NCBI RefSeq assembly: GCF_023015625.1
Contig: NZ_JALKAH010000001.1
Span: forward strand, 868,001-932,000
DNA: 64,000 nt
Reading direction: 5' to 3'
From: Yoonia sp. F2084L
GTDB lineage: Bacteria > Pseudomonadota > Alphaproteobacteria > Rhodobacterales > Rhodobacteraceae
The notes under the pieces were generated by a model. It had not been told where the DNA came from. It saw only the letters and a program-made list of their open reading frames with translations, and made no database searches. The position numbers and the translations under genes are program-made. Positions 55,060 to 64,000 of this stretch are shown here, piece by piece (positions within the stretch are counted from its first letter, which is position 1; each line of letters begins with the position of its first letter).

Positions 55060-56115
55060 ATGCCTGATAAAGATTTGACCAGCCTGACCATCCGCCGCCC
55101 TGATGATTGGCATTTGCATCTGCGCGATGGTGCGATGTTGCAGGCGGTACTGCCAGAAACCACCCGCCATTTCGCTCGGGCTATCATCATGCCTAATCTT
55201 GTGCCGCCCGTTGTCACGGCCGCGCAGGCAGAGGCCTATCGGACACGGATCATAGAAGCGATGCCGGCAGGCGCGCGGTTCACTCCGCTCATGACGCTCT
55301 ACCTGACCGAAGCAACCGACCCGGAAGACGTGCGTGCTGCGCATGCAGCCGGGATCGCGACGGCCGTCAAGCTCTACCCTGCTGGGGCGACGACAAACTC
55401 TGCCTCAGGTGTGCGCGACTTTGAGAAAGTCCGCCCAGTGTTAGAGGTCATGGCCGAGATTGGTATGCCGCTTTGTGTCCATGGCGAGGTGACGGATAAC
55501 GACATTGATATCTTTGATCGTGAACCTGCGTTTATCGACAAGGTACTGAAACCACTGCGCAAAAAGGTCCCTGACCTGAAAATCGTGATGGAGCATGTCA
55601 CAACGCAAGATGCAGTCGATTATGTGCGGGACAGCATCAAGAACCTGGCCGCCACGATCACAACCCATCACCTGATCATCAACCGGAACCATATTCTGGC
55701 GGGCGGGATCAAGCCGCATTACTATTGCCTGCCTGTCGCGAAACGCGAAACGCACAGGGTGGCACTGGTTCAGGCCGCGGTTTCTGGCGACAAACGTTTC
55801 TTTCTGGGTACCGACAGCGCGCCGCATACGGATCCGCTGAAGCTACAGGCGTGTGGCTGTGCCGGGATCTTTACCGCCACAAACACGATGTCTTGTCTAG
55901 CTGAGGTCTTTGACGCTGCGGGTAAAATTCGCAAGATCGAAGACTTTGCCTCTCTCAATGGGCCGCGTTTTTATGGGCTGGCCCCGAACGAAGACACGAT
56001 CACACTGACAAAAGGTGAGCCGGTGGTTTATCCTGCACAGATTGAAACCGGCGATGGTCCAGTGACAGTTTTTGATCCGGGGTTTGATCTGCATTGGCGG
56101 GTGACAGAGACTTAA
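55060..56115 (+). CDS. pyrC: Dihydroorotase
   Basis: A 351-residue zinc enzyme of pyrimidine synthesis, closing carbamoyl aspartate to dihydroorotate. The metal-binding H-x-H is in [20 protein letters not shown], the bridging Lys in [20 protein letters not shown], and later ligands in [25 protein letters not shown] and [20 protein letters not shown]. The length matches the type II (PyrC) class. A TTG three codons earlier is an alternative start. It is followed by pyrE at 56171, making a pyrimidine pair. Confidence 0.95.
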   Translation: MPDKDLTSLTIRRPDDWHLHLRDGAMLQAVLPETTRHFARAIIMPNLVPPVVTAAQAEAYRTRIIEAMPAGARFTPLMTLYLTEATDPEDVRAAHAAGIATAVKLYPAGATTNSASGVRDFEKVRPVLEVMAEIGMPLCVHGEVTDNDIDIFDREPAFIDKVLKPLRKKVPDLKIVMEHVTTQDAVDYVRDSIKNLAATITTHHLIINRNHILAGGIKPHYYCLPVAKRETHRVALVQAAVSGDKRFFLGTDSAPHTDPLKLQACGCAGIFTATNTMSCLAEVFDAAGKIRKIEDFASLNGPRFYGLAPNEDTITLTKGEPVVYPAQIETGDGPVTVFDPGFDLHWRVTET

Positions 56116-56122
56116 CTTTTAT

Positions 56123-56155
56123 GCCTCCGGCGGAGGTATTTTTGAACATGAGAAG
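56123..56155. repeat. Interspersed repeat, copy 2 (between pyrC and pyrE)
   Basis: CCTCC-GGC-GGAGG hairpin (56124-56136) overlapping the same 23-base segment (56133-56155) seen at 51176-51198. The hairpin differs from the copy 1 hairpin, but the 23 bases are identical. It separates pyrC and pyrE. Confidence 0.7.
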
Positions 56156-56170
56156 ACGAAAGCTGCTTGA

Positions 56171-56839
56171 ATGATCCCCACTTCCTTTCCTGCCAAAGAT
56201 GAAATAGCGCGCCTGACAGCGGGCATGTTGATCGAGATTGGGGCCGTTAGTTTTAACGCCGCCGAACCCTTTACGCTCGCATCAGGCAAACAGGCCCCAA
56301 CTTATGTGGATTGCCGCAAAGTGATCTCTTTCCCGCGTGTCCGCGCGACACTGATGGACTTCATGGCTGTTTCAATCATGCGCGAAGCAGGGTTTGAGGC
56401 TTTTGACAATGTGGCAGGCGGTGAAACCGCCGGTATCCCTTTCGGCGCGATGGTCGCCGAACGTCTGGCCTTGCCCATGACCTATGTCCGCAAGAAACCC
56501 AAAGGGTACGGTCGCAACGCCCGCATCGAGGGCGTGATGACCGAAGGCCAGCGCGTGATCCTTGTTGAAGACCTGACCACCGATGGCGGATCAAAACTGT
56601 CTTTCGTCGATGCGATCCGGGAAACAGGGGCAACATGTTCGGCCACCGCAGTGATTTTCTACTACGGGATTTTCGACGGCGTCGAAGAGACGCTGAGCAA
56701 TCACGGGGTTCAATTGATCAGTCTGTGCACATGGTGGGACGTATTGGCCGAGGCCAAGGCGCGCGGAGCATACGACGCGGCGACGCTGAGTGCGGTTGAG
56801 GCCTACCTCAATGACCCGGCTGGGTGGAAACCCGCCTGA
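56171..56839 (+). CDS. pyrE: Orotate phosphoribosyltransferase
   Basis: A 222-residue enzyme joining orotate and PRPP to OMP. The PRPP-binding motif is [20 protein letters not shown] near residue 125, the flexible catalytic loop has [17 protein letters not shown], and [18 protein letters not shown] near residue 33 is the orotate-binding segment. It lies 55 bases after pyrC on the same strand. Confidence 0.95.
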   Translation: MIPTSFPAKDEIARLTAGMLIEIGAVSFNAAEPFTLASGKQAPTYVDCRKVISFPRVRATLMDFMAVSIMREAGFEAFDNVAGGETAGIPFGAMVAERLALPMTYVRKKPKGYGRNARIEGVMTEGQRVILVEDLTTDGGSKLSFVDAIRETGATCSATAVIFYYGIFDGVEETLSNHGVQLISLCTWWDVLAEAKARGAYDAATLSAVEAYLNDPAGWKPA

Positions 56840-57039
56840 TTTTCTTTTCCACAACTGTGCATAAAAACAAGTGAAGTCGGTATCTATCTTGGGATTCCGC
56901 CGCTTCGCGATACAAGATGTTGATCGCCGCCGCAAACTCCGCAATAATGAGTAAGTTATCCGACGATATCCACAGACTTCGATCTGGCCCGCCGCGCAGG
57001 CAGCCTGCTAAGACCCATCCGGGGAACAGGTGAGTAGTA

Positions 57040-58527
57040 ATGAACGAAATAACTGCATTTAACGCGACCGGCGTCGAACAGGCCGACACCGATCTGATGC
57101 CGCATTCGATTGAGGCTGAACAACAGCTTTTGGGTGCGATTCTAACCAATAACGATGTCTTTGATCGGGTTGCGTCTATCATCGGCCCCAAGCATTTCTA
57201 CGATCCTGTCCATGCACGCATTTTTGAGACTGCAGCAAGCCGGATCGGACGCAATATGCTGGCCAGTCCAGTGACGTTGAAAACCTTCATGGAAGAAGAT
57301 GAAGGACTGAAAGAACTTGGCGGCCCGCCGTATCTGGCCCGTCTGGCTGGTGCCGCAATTTCAGCCTTTGCTGCGCGTGACTATGCCCAGATGATCTATG
57401 ATCTGGCAACGCGGCGCGAGTTGATCAAGCTGGGCCGCGATATCACCGACAAAGCCGCGAAAGTCGACGTGGAGCATGAGCCCAAAGAGCAAATTGTCGA
57501 AGCGGAACAGGCACTTTATTCGCTTGCCGAACAGGGCGTGTCCGAGAAGGGTTTTCAGTCGTTTCTTGCCGCCGTCACCGAGGCCGTGAACGTCGCCAAT
57601 ACCGCCTACCAGCGTGATGGTGGTTTAGCCGGGGTCTCTACTGGCCTGACGGATATGGATAAAAAGCTGGGTGGTTTGCACAAGTCCGACCTGCTGATCC
57701 TTGCCGGGCGCCCTTCGATGGGGAAAACCTCGCTTGCGACCAATATCGCGTTCAACATCGCCAAGGCCTACCGCAAGGGTAAGTTGCAAGACGGTAGCGA
57801 AGGGGCTGTCGATGGCGGTGTGGTCGGGTTCTTCTCGCTTGAAATGAGCGCGGAACAACTGGCGGGTCGTATTCTGGCCGAAGCCTCCGAGATTTCATCG
57901 CATAAGATCCGCCAGGGCGACATGACCGAAAGCGAATTCCGTCGTTTTGTGGATGCCGCCAAGCAGCTTGAATCCTGCCCTCTTTACATCGACGACACTG
58001 CCGCGATCCCGATTTCGCAGCTTGCCGCCCGCGCCCGCCGACTGAAGCGGACCCACGGGCTGGATGTGCTGATCGTGGACTACTTGCAGCTTGTGCGCGG
58101 TACGTCAGAAAACCGGGTACAGGAGATCGGCGAGATTTCGATGGGGCTCAAAGCCATCGCCAAGGAGCTCAACATTCCCGTCATCGCCCTGTCACAGCTC
58201 TCGCGTCAGGTTGAAAACCGCGAAGACAAGCGCCCGCAACTGTCGGACCTGCGCGAATCCGGTTCGATTGAGCAGGACGCCGACGTGGTCATGTTCGTCT
58301 ACCGTGGCGAATACTATGTCGAGCGTGAAAAGCCCGAAGATCACAATATGGAAGCTATCGCCGCTTGGCAGGAAAAAATGTCGAGCTTGCATGGCAAGGC
58401 CGAAGTCATCGTTGGCAAGCAGCGTCACGGGCCTATCGGTATGGTGGAGCTTGCGTTCACGGCAGAATTTACTCGGTTTAGCGACTTAGCTAAACCGTGG
58501 CAGCAGGATCAGACAGAACAATTTTAA
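57040..58527 (+). CDS. dnaB: Replicative DNA helicase DnaB
   Basis: A 495-residue hexameric helicase that unwinds DNA at the replication fork. The N-terminal helical domain (20-120) begins LMPHSIEAEQQLLGAILTNN. The RecA-like domain has Walker A LLILAGRPSMGKTSLATNIA near residue 223, GFFSLEMSAEQLAGRI, Walker B LDVLIVDYLQLVRG and DLRESGSIEQDADVVMFVYR. No intein is present. The predicted N-terminal region is longer than in E. coli by about 20 residues. Confidence 0.97.
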   Translation: MNEITAFNATGVEQADTDLMPHSIEAEQQLLGAILTNNDVFDRVASIIGPKHFYDPVHARIFETAASRIGRNMLASPVTLKTFMEEDEGLKELGGPPYLARLAGAAISAFAARDYAQMIYDLATRRELIKLGRDITDKAAKVDVEHEPKEQIVEAEQALYSLAEQGVSEKGFQSFLAAVTEAVNVANTAYQRDGGLAGVSTGLTDMDKKLGGLHKSDLLILAGRPSMGKTSLATNIAFNIAKAYRKGKLQDGSEGAVDGGVVGFFSLEMSAEQLAGRILAEASEISSHKIRQGDMTESEFRRFVDAAKQLESCPLYIDDTAAIPISQLAARARRLKRTHGLDVLIVDYLQLVRGTSENRVQEIGEISMGLKAIAKELNIPVIALSQLSRQVENREDKRPQLSDLRESGSIEQDADVVMFVYRGEYYVEREKPEDHNMEAIAAWQEKMSSLHGKAEVIVGKQRHGPIGMVELAFTAEFTRFSDLAKPWQQDQTEQF

Positions 58528-58536
58528 AACCGCCGC

Positions 58537-58567
58537 TTGACTTGGAGTGACTCCAATAGGCTAACTC
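58537..58567 (+). promoter_or_regulatory. MerR-type promoter with 19-bp spacer and internal dyad
   Basis: TTGACT (58537-58542), a 19-bp spacer and TAACTC (58562-58567). Inside the spacer lies a perfect dyad TTGGAGT-G-ACTCCAA (58542-58556). A long spacer with a central dyad is the hallmark of promoters that MerR-family proteins twist into activity. The ATG of merR is 23 bases downstream. Confidence 0.85.
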
Positions 58568-58590
58568 GTTGGCCATCGGAGGAATGCACG

Positions 58591-58968
58591 ATGCGAATCA
58601 ACGAAGCTGCGGCCCGCTCTGGACTGACCCAAGACACCATTCGGTTCTACGAAAAATCCGGCATGCTGGCACCCATTCAGCGCGACACACGCGGTTGGCG
58701 GGTGTTTAGCGGTGATGACGTGAACTGGCTGACAACCCTTGAACGGCTGCGTGCCACAGGGATGCCACTGGATGACGTCAAACGCTTTGCGATGTCGGCG
58801 CATGCGCCGGATTGCAATGCGCCCGACCAACGCGCCCTGCGTTTGGCTTTATTGGAACGGCACGCCATCACGCTGGCGCACCGCGAAGCTGAATTGAAAG
58901 CCTGCAAGCATTTCCTCGACCAAAAGATCAATATGTACCGCACATCATTGGAGGTCTCAGATGGCTGA
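58591..58968 (+). CDS. MerR family transcriptional regulator
   Basis: A 125-residue regulator with an N-terminal winged HTH (INEAAARSGLTQDTIRFYEK, WRVFSGDDVNWLTTLERLRA) and a C-terminal coiled coil with Cys64-like HAPDCNAPDQ and KACKHFLDQK. GGAGGA precedes the ATG. Two Cys suggest thiol- or aldehyde-sensing as in AdhR/NmlR-type proteins, consistent with the aldo-keto reductase gene, whose start overlaps its stop by 8 bases. Autoregulation through the dyad at 58542 is likely. Confidence 0.9.
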   Translation: MRINEAAARSGLTQDTIRFYEKSGMLAPIQRDTRGWRVFSGDDVNWLTTLERLRATGMPLDDVKRFAMSAHAPDCNAPDQRALRLALLERHAITLAHREAELKACKHFLDQKINMYRTSLEVSDG

Positions 58969-59953
58969 TTTCAAACATATTCCGACCAAACCAACCCTTG
59001 GCCTTGGCTGCTGGGCCATTGGGGGTCCGTTCTTTACCAACGGCCTTGCCGTCGGCTGGGGCGAGGTTGATGACACCGTGTCCAGGGCCGCCGTCGCTGC
59101 TGCCGTCGAACAGGGTGTGATGCATTTCGACACCGCACAGGCCTATGGTTGCGGTCATTCCGAGGTCGTGCTGGGGCAAGCGCTCAAGGCGCACCCGGAC
59201 GTTGCCATCGCAACCAAGATCGGTTTGGACATCGACACCGAAACAAAGCAACTGATCGGCCCCAACAATGACCCCGAATTTATTCGGCAATCCATTGATG
59301 CATCACGCAAGCGGCTGGGGCGCGACCGGATTGATCTGGTGCTGCACCACAACAACGAATTAGCTGTCGATGACGCCAAGCCCGCGTTCGATATGTTGGC
59401 AAAGCTTTATAACGATGGGATCATTGGTGCCTACGGATGGTCGACTGACTTTCCCGACAGCCTCCGCGCTTTTGCAGATCACCCCGGCTTTACGGCGGTC
59501 GAGCATGCAATGAACGTCTTTGTGCCCGTCACACAGATGGTCGCAACCGTTGAGGAAACCAATCAACTGTCCCTGATACGCTCGCCCCTTGCAATGGGCA
59601 TCCTTGGCGGCAAATACGACGCCAAGACCACCTTCAGCAAGGATGAGATCCGCGGCAATGATCCGGGCTGGCAAGGCTATTTCAAGGACGGGAAAATCAC
59701 CGATGCCTACCTCGCACAGCTGGACGCCGTCCGTGACACGCTTCGATCTGACGGGCGCAGCCTTGTACAAGGTGCAATTGCATGGCTGTGGGCGCGTACA
59801 CCTAATGCAATGCCGATCCCGGGCTTCCGCACGCCAGAGCAGGTCAATGATCTTTGTGGCGCGCTAGAGCATGGCCCGCTGACGTCCGCACAGATGGCCG
59901 AGATCGAGACGATACTTGATCGGCCCGAAGAAGGCCCGCCAACAACGCTCTGA
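58961..59953 (+). CDS. Aldo/keto reductase
   Basis: A 330-residue NAD(P)H-dependent TIM-barrel reductase. The tetrad is recognisable: Asp and Tyr in VMHFDTAQAYGCGHSEVVLG, Lys in DVAIATKIGLDID, His in LVLHHNNELAVDD. It probably removes reactive aldehydes. It shares the MerR promoter with the gene before it and overlaps it by 8 bases, so induction by its substrate is likely. Confidence 0.93.
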   Translation: MADFKHIPTKPTLGLGCWAIGGPFFTNGLAVGWGEVDDTVSRAAVAAAVEQGVMHFDTAQAYGCGHSEVVLGQALKAHPDVAIATKIGLDIDTETKQLIGPNNDPEFIRQSIDASRKRLGRDRIDLVLHHNNELAVDDAKPAFDMLAKLYNDGIIGAYGWSTDFPDSLRAFADHPGFTAVEHAMNVFVPVTQMVATVEETNQLSLIRSPLAMGILGGKYDAKTTFSKDEIRGNDPGWQGYFKDGKITDAYLAQLDAVRDTLRSDGRSLVQGAIAWLWARTPNAMPIPGFRTPEQVNDLCGALEHGPLTSAQMAEIETILDRPEEGPPTTL

Positions 59954-59960
59954 AGGTGAT

Positions 59961-59978
59961 GGCGGGGCTCGCCCCGCC
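59961..59978. terminator. GC-rich hairpin between convergent genes
   Basis: A perfect 8-bp stem GGCGGGGC/GCCCCGCC with a 2-base loop lies between the aldo-keto reductase stop and the end of the convergent gene. No T run follows in either direction, so it may be a repeat or a weak terminator. Confidence 0.5.
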
Positions 59979-61142
59979 CTACTCTGCCGGTTCTTTGGGT
60001 TTGTCCTTCAGGAACGGATGCACGAACTGCCGCCAGTAGCCTTTGGGCACAGTGTCGCCGATTACGCCATAGGCCGCTGGCCAGTCCTTTTCAGGCAAGT
60101 GGTGCGTGCCGAAAAGCCAGTCATAGATCGGGAAATGGCTGGCGTAGTTGATATCAATCGCTGCCCGGTCTGACCCGTGATGCCAATGGTGAAAGCGGGG
60201 CGTGACAAAGAAGCGTTCCAGAAACCCAAGTTTCCAGCCGATGTTGGCGTGGATGAAGCTGGAATAGAAGTAAACGACCAACAGATAGGCTTGGATCGCC
60301 TCGGGCTTGAAGCCCAGCGTGAACATCGGCACTGCGGTCAAGCTGCGCAGCACGGCAATCTCGACAAAGTGCATGCGGGCGCCCGCCAGCCAATCCATTT
60401 TCTTGGTGGAATGGTGGATGGAGTGAAAACGCCACAACACCGGATAGGTATGAAACGCACGGTGCACCCAGTATTGCACAAAATCAGTGGCCATCATGAT
60501 GATGATCACCTGCACAAAGAACGGCAAGTTCACGATATAAATCCGAACGTCATCAAGCGGTATTTGCGCGTTGACGTAGTTGGATGGCGCCAGCGTGATG
60601 AACCCCAGAACCTGCACCAACATGGAGCTGATCAGGTAGTAGAACATATCCTCCTGCCACTCCGCCCGGAAAACGGTTTGCTCGGAACGCGCGGGAAAGA
60701 AACGCTCAAGCGGGACAAAGAGAAAGCCAACGATCAGGACGTTGATGATGAAGTAATCAAGGCCAAAATAGAAGCTCTGCGGTGCCTCGGTGCCGATTTG
60801 CGGCTGGGTTGTTGCCATGAGCGAGGCCACGACAGAGACCGCTAAAGCCGTCCACCCCAATGATTTACGCGCACTCAGGATCAGGCTAAGCAATGACAAC
60901 GCATAGCCCGACAAAAGCGTGAACCGCAAAAAGACCGTCACCACCCCACTGTCTTGGATGAAAGCGATCTCTGGATAGGACAGGGTTTCTGGAAACCAGC
61001 GCAACAGCACGATCAACAGACCCGCAAGCGACGCCAAAAGCGCCAAAGCCCCCGATAACCAGCCGCTCCCCAAAGGACGTTGATCCCGTGGTGTTTCCAA
61101 CTGGGTGATGATTTTGTTCAGAATGCCCAAGACGTGCCTCAC
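59979..61142 (-). CDS. Sterol desaturase / fatty acid hydroxylase family membrane protein
   Basis: A 387-residue multi-spanning protein. The histidine clusters that bind two irons are HRAFHTYPVLWRFHSIHHST near residue 230 and HANIGWKLGFLERFFVTPRF followed by HHWHHGSD near 310. About eight hydrophobic segments precede and surround them. Such enzymes insert oxygen in lipid chains or sterols; here the substrate is not known (bacterial members act on ornithine lipids, carotenoids and others). No redox partner is adjacent. Confidence 0.9.
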   Translation of the reverse strand: MRHVLGILNKIITQLETPRDQRPLGSGWLSGALALLASLAGLLIVLLRWFPETLSYPEIAFIQDSGVVTVFLRFTLLSGYALSLLSLILSARKSLGWTALAVSVVASLMATTQPQIGTEAPQSFYFGLDYFIINVLIVGFLFVPLERFFPARSEQTVFRAEWQEDMFYYLISSMLVQVLGFITLAPSNYVNAQIPLDDVRIYIVNLPFFVQVIIIMMATDFVQYWVHRAFHTYPVLWRFHSIHHSTKKMDWLAGARMHFVEIAVLRSLTAVPMFTLGFKPEAIQAYLLVVYFYSSFIHANIGWKLGFLERFFVTPRFHHWHHGSDRAAIDINYASHFPIYDWLFGTHHLPEKDWPAAYGVIGDTVPKGYWRQFVHPFLKDKPKEPAE

Positions 61143-61266
61143 TCATTAAGTTGCGATCACCATAGCCGCATAAAATTGGCAAGAGAATGGCAGGAAAACC
61201 TCTATTGCAGCCCCTCACGTCGCCAAAACGCTTGCCCAGCCTCCGCACCCCTGCCAAAAGGTCGCA

Positions 61267-62304
61267 ATGAGTACCGGACGCCTGATCATCGACCTTGACG
61301 CTGTCGTCGCCAATTGGCGCGCTTTGGACAGCATGACCAACTGCAAAACAGCCGCCGTGGTCAAGGCCAACGGCTATGGGCTGGGGGCAGCGAACGTCTC
61401 TAAGGCGCTGTTCAAGGCAGGCGTGCGCCAATTCTTCATAGCCGTGGCCGAAGAGGCCGTCGCAATACGTGAAGAACTGGGGCCAAAACCCGAGGTTTGC
61501 GTCTTTTCAGGGCATATGAAAGGCGACACTGACCTGATCCGCGATCTGGGCCTGACACCGATGCTGAATTCGGTGGAACAGCTGACGCATCACCTCGAAA
61601 CCCTGCCCGGCCATCCCTTTGGTATTCAGCTTGATACCGGCATGAACCGCCTTGGTCTGGAAATGCAGGAATGGGCAGCGGTGGCTGAACTGGCATTAGC
61701 GCAACAGCCGCGCCTGGTGATGTCGCATTTGGCCTGCGCGGATGAGCCTGATCACCCGATGAACCCCTATCAACTTGCACAGTTTCATAAGATGACGGAC
61801 GGTATTCAGGTGCCCCGCTCTTTGGCGGCAACCGGTGGTATACTGCTGGGCCCCGACTATCATTTTGACCTGACGCGCCCTGGCATCGGTCTTTATGGCG
61901 GTCTGCCTTTCGAGACAGCCGCACCAGCGGTAGAGCTTGATCTGCCGGTGATCCAAATCCGCGATGTCGCCGAAGGTGAAGTCGTGGGTTACGGCAATGC
62001 GTGGCAGGCTGAACGGCCCTCGCGGATCGCCACCGTGTCAGGTGGCTACGCGGATGGGATCACGCGCATTCTGTCGGACAAGGCCACGCTCTATCACGGG
62101 GATACGCCTTGCCCACTGGTGGGCCGCGTGTCGATGGACCTGCTAACGATTGACGTCACTGATCTGACCGAAGTGCCAACAAAACTGTCCTTGATCGGCC
62201 CAAATCAAACCGTCGATGATCTGGCACGCGCGGCAAATACGATCGGATACGAGGTGCTGACGCAGCTTGGCGCGCGCTACAATCGCAAGACCTTTGGTAA
62301 GTAA
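61267..62304 (+). CDS. alr: Alanine racemase
   Basis: A 345-residue PLP enzyme making D-alanine for peptidoglycan. The PLP lysine is in [20 protein letters not shown] near residue 38, the catalytic Tyr in [20 protein letters not shown] and the segment [15 protein letters not shown] is typical. AAAGG precedes the ATG. It is followed by a PqiA-like gene; alr next to radA is a common alphaproteobacterial arrangement. Confidence 0.95.
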   Translation: MSTGRLIIDLDAVVANWRALDSMTNCKTAAVVKANGYGLGAANVSKALFKAGVRQFFIAVAEEAVAIREELGPKPEVCVFSGHMKGDTDLIRDLGLTPMLNSVEQLTHHLETLPGHPFGIQLDTGMNRLGLEMQEWAAVAELALAQQPRLVMSHLACADEPDHPMNPYQLAQFHKMTDGIQVPRSLAATGGILLGPDYHFDLTRPGIGLYGGLPFETAAPAVELDLPVIQIRDVAEGEVVGYGNAWQAERPSRIATVSGGYADGITRILSDKATLYHGDTPCPLVGRVSMDLLTIDVTDLTEVPTKLSLIGPNQTVDDLARAANTIGYEVLTQLGARYNRKTFGK

Positions 62305-62360
62305 GCGAACCAGTCCGCATTAGCTTTCCTACGTAACAGACAGAATTTATTGGAATTTCG

Positions 62361-62801
62361 ATGCTAACCTTCCTGCGAATTGCCAATCTGGCGCTGTTGA
62401 TCCTGTTTCCCATTGCCTGGTTTGCACCATTGATGCGGGCGGGGTTACTGCCGATTTTTGGGCTCAGCGAAATCAGCGTAATCTCTGGCATGCAGGCCCT
62501 TTGGGAAAGCGACATCGCTTTGGCGTTGCTCGTCACGGCTTTTGCGCTTTTTGCGCCGTACCTCAAGACAATCGGATTGGCTCTGGTTCATTTCAACCTG
62601 TTGAAGGATAAGACATTACCAATCCTGTCATGGATCGGTAAACTGGCAATGGCGGACGTGTTTCTGATTGCCCTTTATATCGTCGTCTTTAAAGGCGTAG
62701 GCATCGGCAAGGTCGAAACCGGCTGGGGTCTTTATATGTTCACGGCCTGTATCCTCGCGTCGATCCTGATTTCAGCTTTGACGCCAACCAAAGGCAAGTA
62801 G
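62361..62801 (+). CDS. Paraquat-inducible protein A-like membrane protein
   Basis: A 146-residue protein with four hydrophobic segments. It resembles single-domain PqiA proteins through ISVISGMQALWESDIALALL, FNLLKDKTLPILSWIGKLAM and ADVFLIALYIVVFK. The Cys ligands known for full-length PqiA are not present. Its role is unknown, but the location between alr and radA is typical. Confidence 0.8.
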   Translation: MLTFLRIANLALLILFPIAWFAPLMRAGLLPIFGLSEISVISGMQALWESDIALALLVTAFALFAPYLKTIGLALVHFNLLKDKTLPILSWIGKLAMADVFLIALYIVVFKGVGIGKVETGWGLYMFTACILASILISALTPTKGK

Positions 62802-62853
62802 AAAGTCACGTAGTTTTGTGCGAGTTTTGGAGAATACGCACATCAACTGGCGC

Positions 62854-63246
62854 ATGATGAATATAATAAAATTGATCACTATTATCGCCCTGCTGCATCC
62901 GACTGCTGTTCTTGCAGAAGAATTGCGCTGTGGTTGGTACTTGAACCCGACACCCGCCAATCACTGGCTGGAAGACGCAGACGGCACTTGGATATTGGCG
63001 ACCCAAGGCGGCTATCAGGTTTGGGAAACTGTTGACCTTGCAGAACAGAGTTTCGCCTTTGATGATCAATGGGTTTCGTCAAATGGTGAACCCGGACATG
63101 CCTACTACGGGCATGGATGTGCCTGTATTCGCGGGATATTCGAACCCACAAGTGGACGTGTGTCAGACATTTCACACATGAACCCACGTCCTTTGGACGC
63201 GTGCCGAACTGACCCTAATCTGCCGCCAGAGCCCAACTACCAGTAA
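62854..63246 (+). CDS. DUF4087 exported protein
   Basis: A 130-residue protein with a signal peptide (MMNIIKLITIIALLHPTAVL to AEE) and a domain ELRCGWYLNPTPANHWLEDA with GYQVWETVDLA and GYGHGCACIRG-like YYGHGCACIRGIFE, matching DUF4087. Four Cys suggest disulfides in the periplasm. The start is uncertain (GTG at 62818 or ATGs at 62854/62857); the signal peptide fits best from 62854. Confidence 0.82.
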   Translation: MMNIIKLITIIALLHPTAVLAEELRCGWYLNPTPANHWLEDADGTWILATQGGYQVWETVDLAEQSFAFDDQWVSSNGEPGHAYYGHGCACIRGIFEPTSGRVSDISHMNPRPLDACRTDPNLPPEPNYQ

Positions 63247-63299
63247 ATTCGTGTTGGGCAGGAGTTGTCGTTTACTGAAAATTGGTCCAAAAGGTGAAC

Positions 63300-64000
63300 A
63301 TGGCAAAAGACTTGAACTTCACCTGCTCTGAATGTGGCGCAGCATTTCGCAAATGGTCAGGGCAATGTGACGCCTGTCAGGCATGGAACACGATCAGCGA
63401 ATCCAAGGCCTTGTCCAGCGGACCCAAGGGCAAGTCATTGGGTGCCATCCGAGGCAAGGCAATCCCACTGACTGACCTTGATACACAGGAAAAAGAACCA
63501 CCCCGGACAGAGGCAGGCGTCGGTGAACTGGACCGCGTGCTTGGGGGTGGTCTGGTCAAGGCATCCGCGCTTTTAGTGGGCGGCGATCCGGGGATTGGCA
63601 AGTCAACATTACTATTGCAAGCCGCCGCAAGATTTGCGCGTAACGGGCTGAAAGTCATATACATTTCCGGCGAGGAATCTAACGCACAGGTCCAAATGCG
63701 TGCCCGCCGCCTTGGGCTGGAGAAAAGCCCGGTCATGCTCGCCTCTGAAACAAACCTCCGCGATATCCTCACGACGCTTGAGGCCGAAAAACCGGACCTC
63801 GCGATCATCGATTCCATCCAAACGATGTGGGCGGACAACGTTGATAGTGCGCCCGGGTCAGTGTCGCAGGTCCGGTCCTCTGCGCATGAATTGACAACCT
63901 TTGCCAAGCGCAACGGGATGTCAGTGGTGATGGTTGGCCATGTCACCAAAGACGGCACGATCGCCGGCCCCCGTGTGGTCGAACATATGGTTGATACGGT
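63300..64000 (+). CDS. radA: DNA repair protein RadA, 5' part
   Basis: The first 233 codons run off the window. The zinc finger has Cys9, Cys12, Cys23 and Cys26 (CSECGAAFRKWSGQCDAC). Walker A is VGGDPGIGKSTLLLQAA near residue 95, and VMVGHVTKDGTIAGPRVVEH is the KNRFG-preceding region typical of RadA/Sms. It processes recombination intermediates with RecA. The ATG follows AAAAGGTGAAC. The C-terminal Lon-like domain lies beyond the window. Confidence 0.95.
   Translation, partial: MAKDLNFTCSECGAAFRKWSGQCDACQAWNTISESKALSSGPKGKSLGAIRGKAIPLTDLDTQEKEPPRTEAGVGELDRVLGGGLVKASALLVGGDPGIGKSTLLLQAAARFARNGLKVIYISGEESNAQVQMRARRLGLEKSPVMLASETNLRDILTTLEAEKPDLAIIDSIQTMWADNVDSAPGSVSQVRSSAHELTTFAKRNGMSVVMVGHVTKDGTIAGPRVVEHMVDT

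Overview
The window looks like chromosome from an alphaproteobacterium of the roseobacter group (Rhodobacteraceae). The support is moderately high GC, 5-aminolevulinate synthase (C4 haem pathway) preceded by an FNR-type box, RodZ-like/IspG order, amidase-PBP1A-prfB order, the CysG-DUF2849-CysI-CysH-DUF934 sulfite reduction operon, and a carbon monoxide dehydrogenase-like Mo hydroxylase operon with its CoxD/CoxE/XdhC factors. The genus cannot be fixed from the sequence alone. No rRNA, complete insertion sequence, prophage or CRISPR array is seen.

Layout. 1-15 kb is core envelope and metabolism: peroxiredoxin tail, ferritin-like DUF455, M23 peptidase with bactofilin, then on the minus strand aminotransferase, amidase, PBP1A, prfB and DUF2189, followed by DUF4399, ispG, a RodZ-like protein and hemA. 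A plus-strand methyltransferase gene splits amidase from PBP1A. 15-18 kb holds a dipeptidase, a decayed ATP-grasp fragment and a sulfotransferase-like gene. Two identical tRNA-Asp genes in opposite orientation (18.1 and 23.5 kb) bracket pirin, tRNA-Val, a phosphatase, HU and Lon. 23.7-29 kb has a membrane protein, tgt, a glycosyltransferase and a PstS-like/OmpA fusion.

29-35 kb carries sufT-like and sufA-like Fe-S genes around a SatD-like regulator and a DUF3307 membrane protein. Between those two lies a strikingly regular ladder of palindromic half-sites, the best candidate here for an undescribed regulatory system. Then come TfoX, tpiA, an AerR/PpaA-like B12-binding protein divergent from a cytochrome P450, and a lipoprotein/DUF2145 pair whose promoter is bracketed by two perfect palindromes. 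36-42 kb is the sulfite reduction operon with an Lrp regulator and fpr. infC at 42.9 kb appears to start with ATA.

44-52 kb is one minus-strand operon for a form II CoxL-type Mo hydroxylase (CoxD, CoxE, XdhC, MoCF protein, CoxS, CoxL, CoxM). 52-64 kb has glutaryl-CoA dehydrogenase, a hydrolase-like protein lacking the nucleophile serine, pyrC, pyrE, dnaB, a MerR/aldo-keto reductase pair with a 19-bp-spacer promoter, a sterol desaturase-like protein, alr, a PqiA-like protein, DUF4087, and radA running off the end.

Start codons were re-chosen where ribosome binding sites or family length argued for it; each entry says so. All family assignments are from motif recognition, with no database search.
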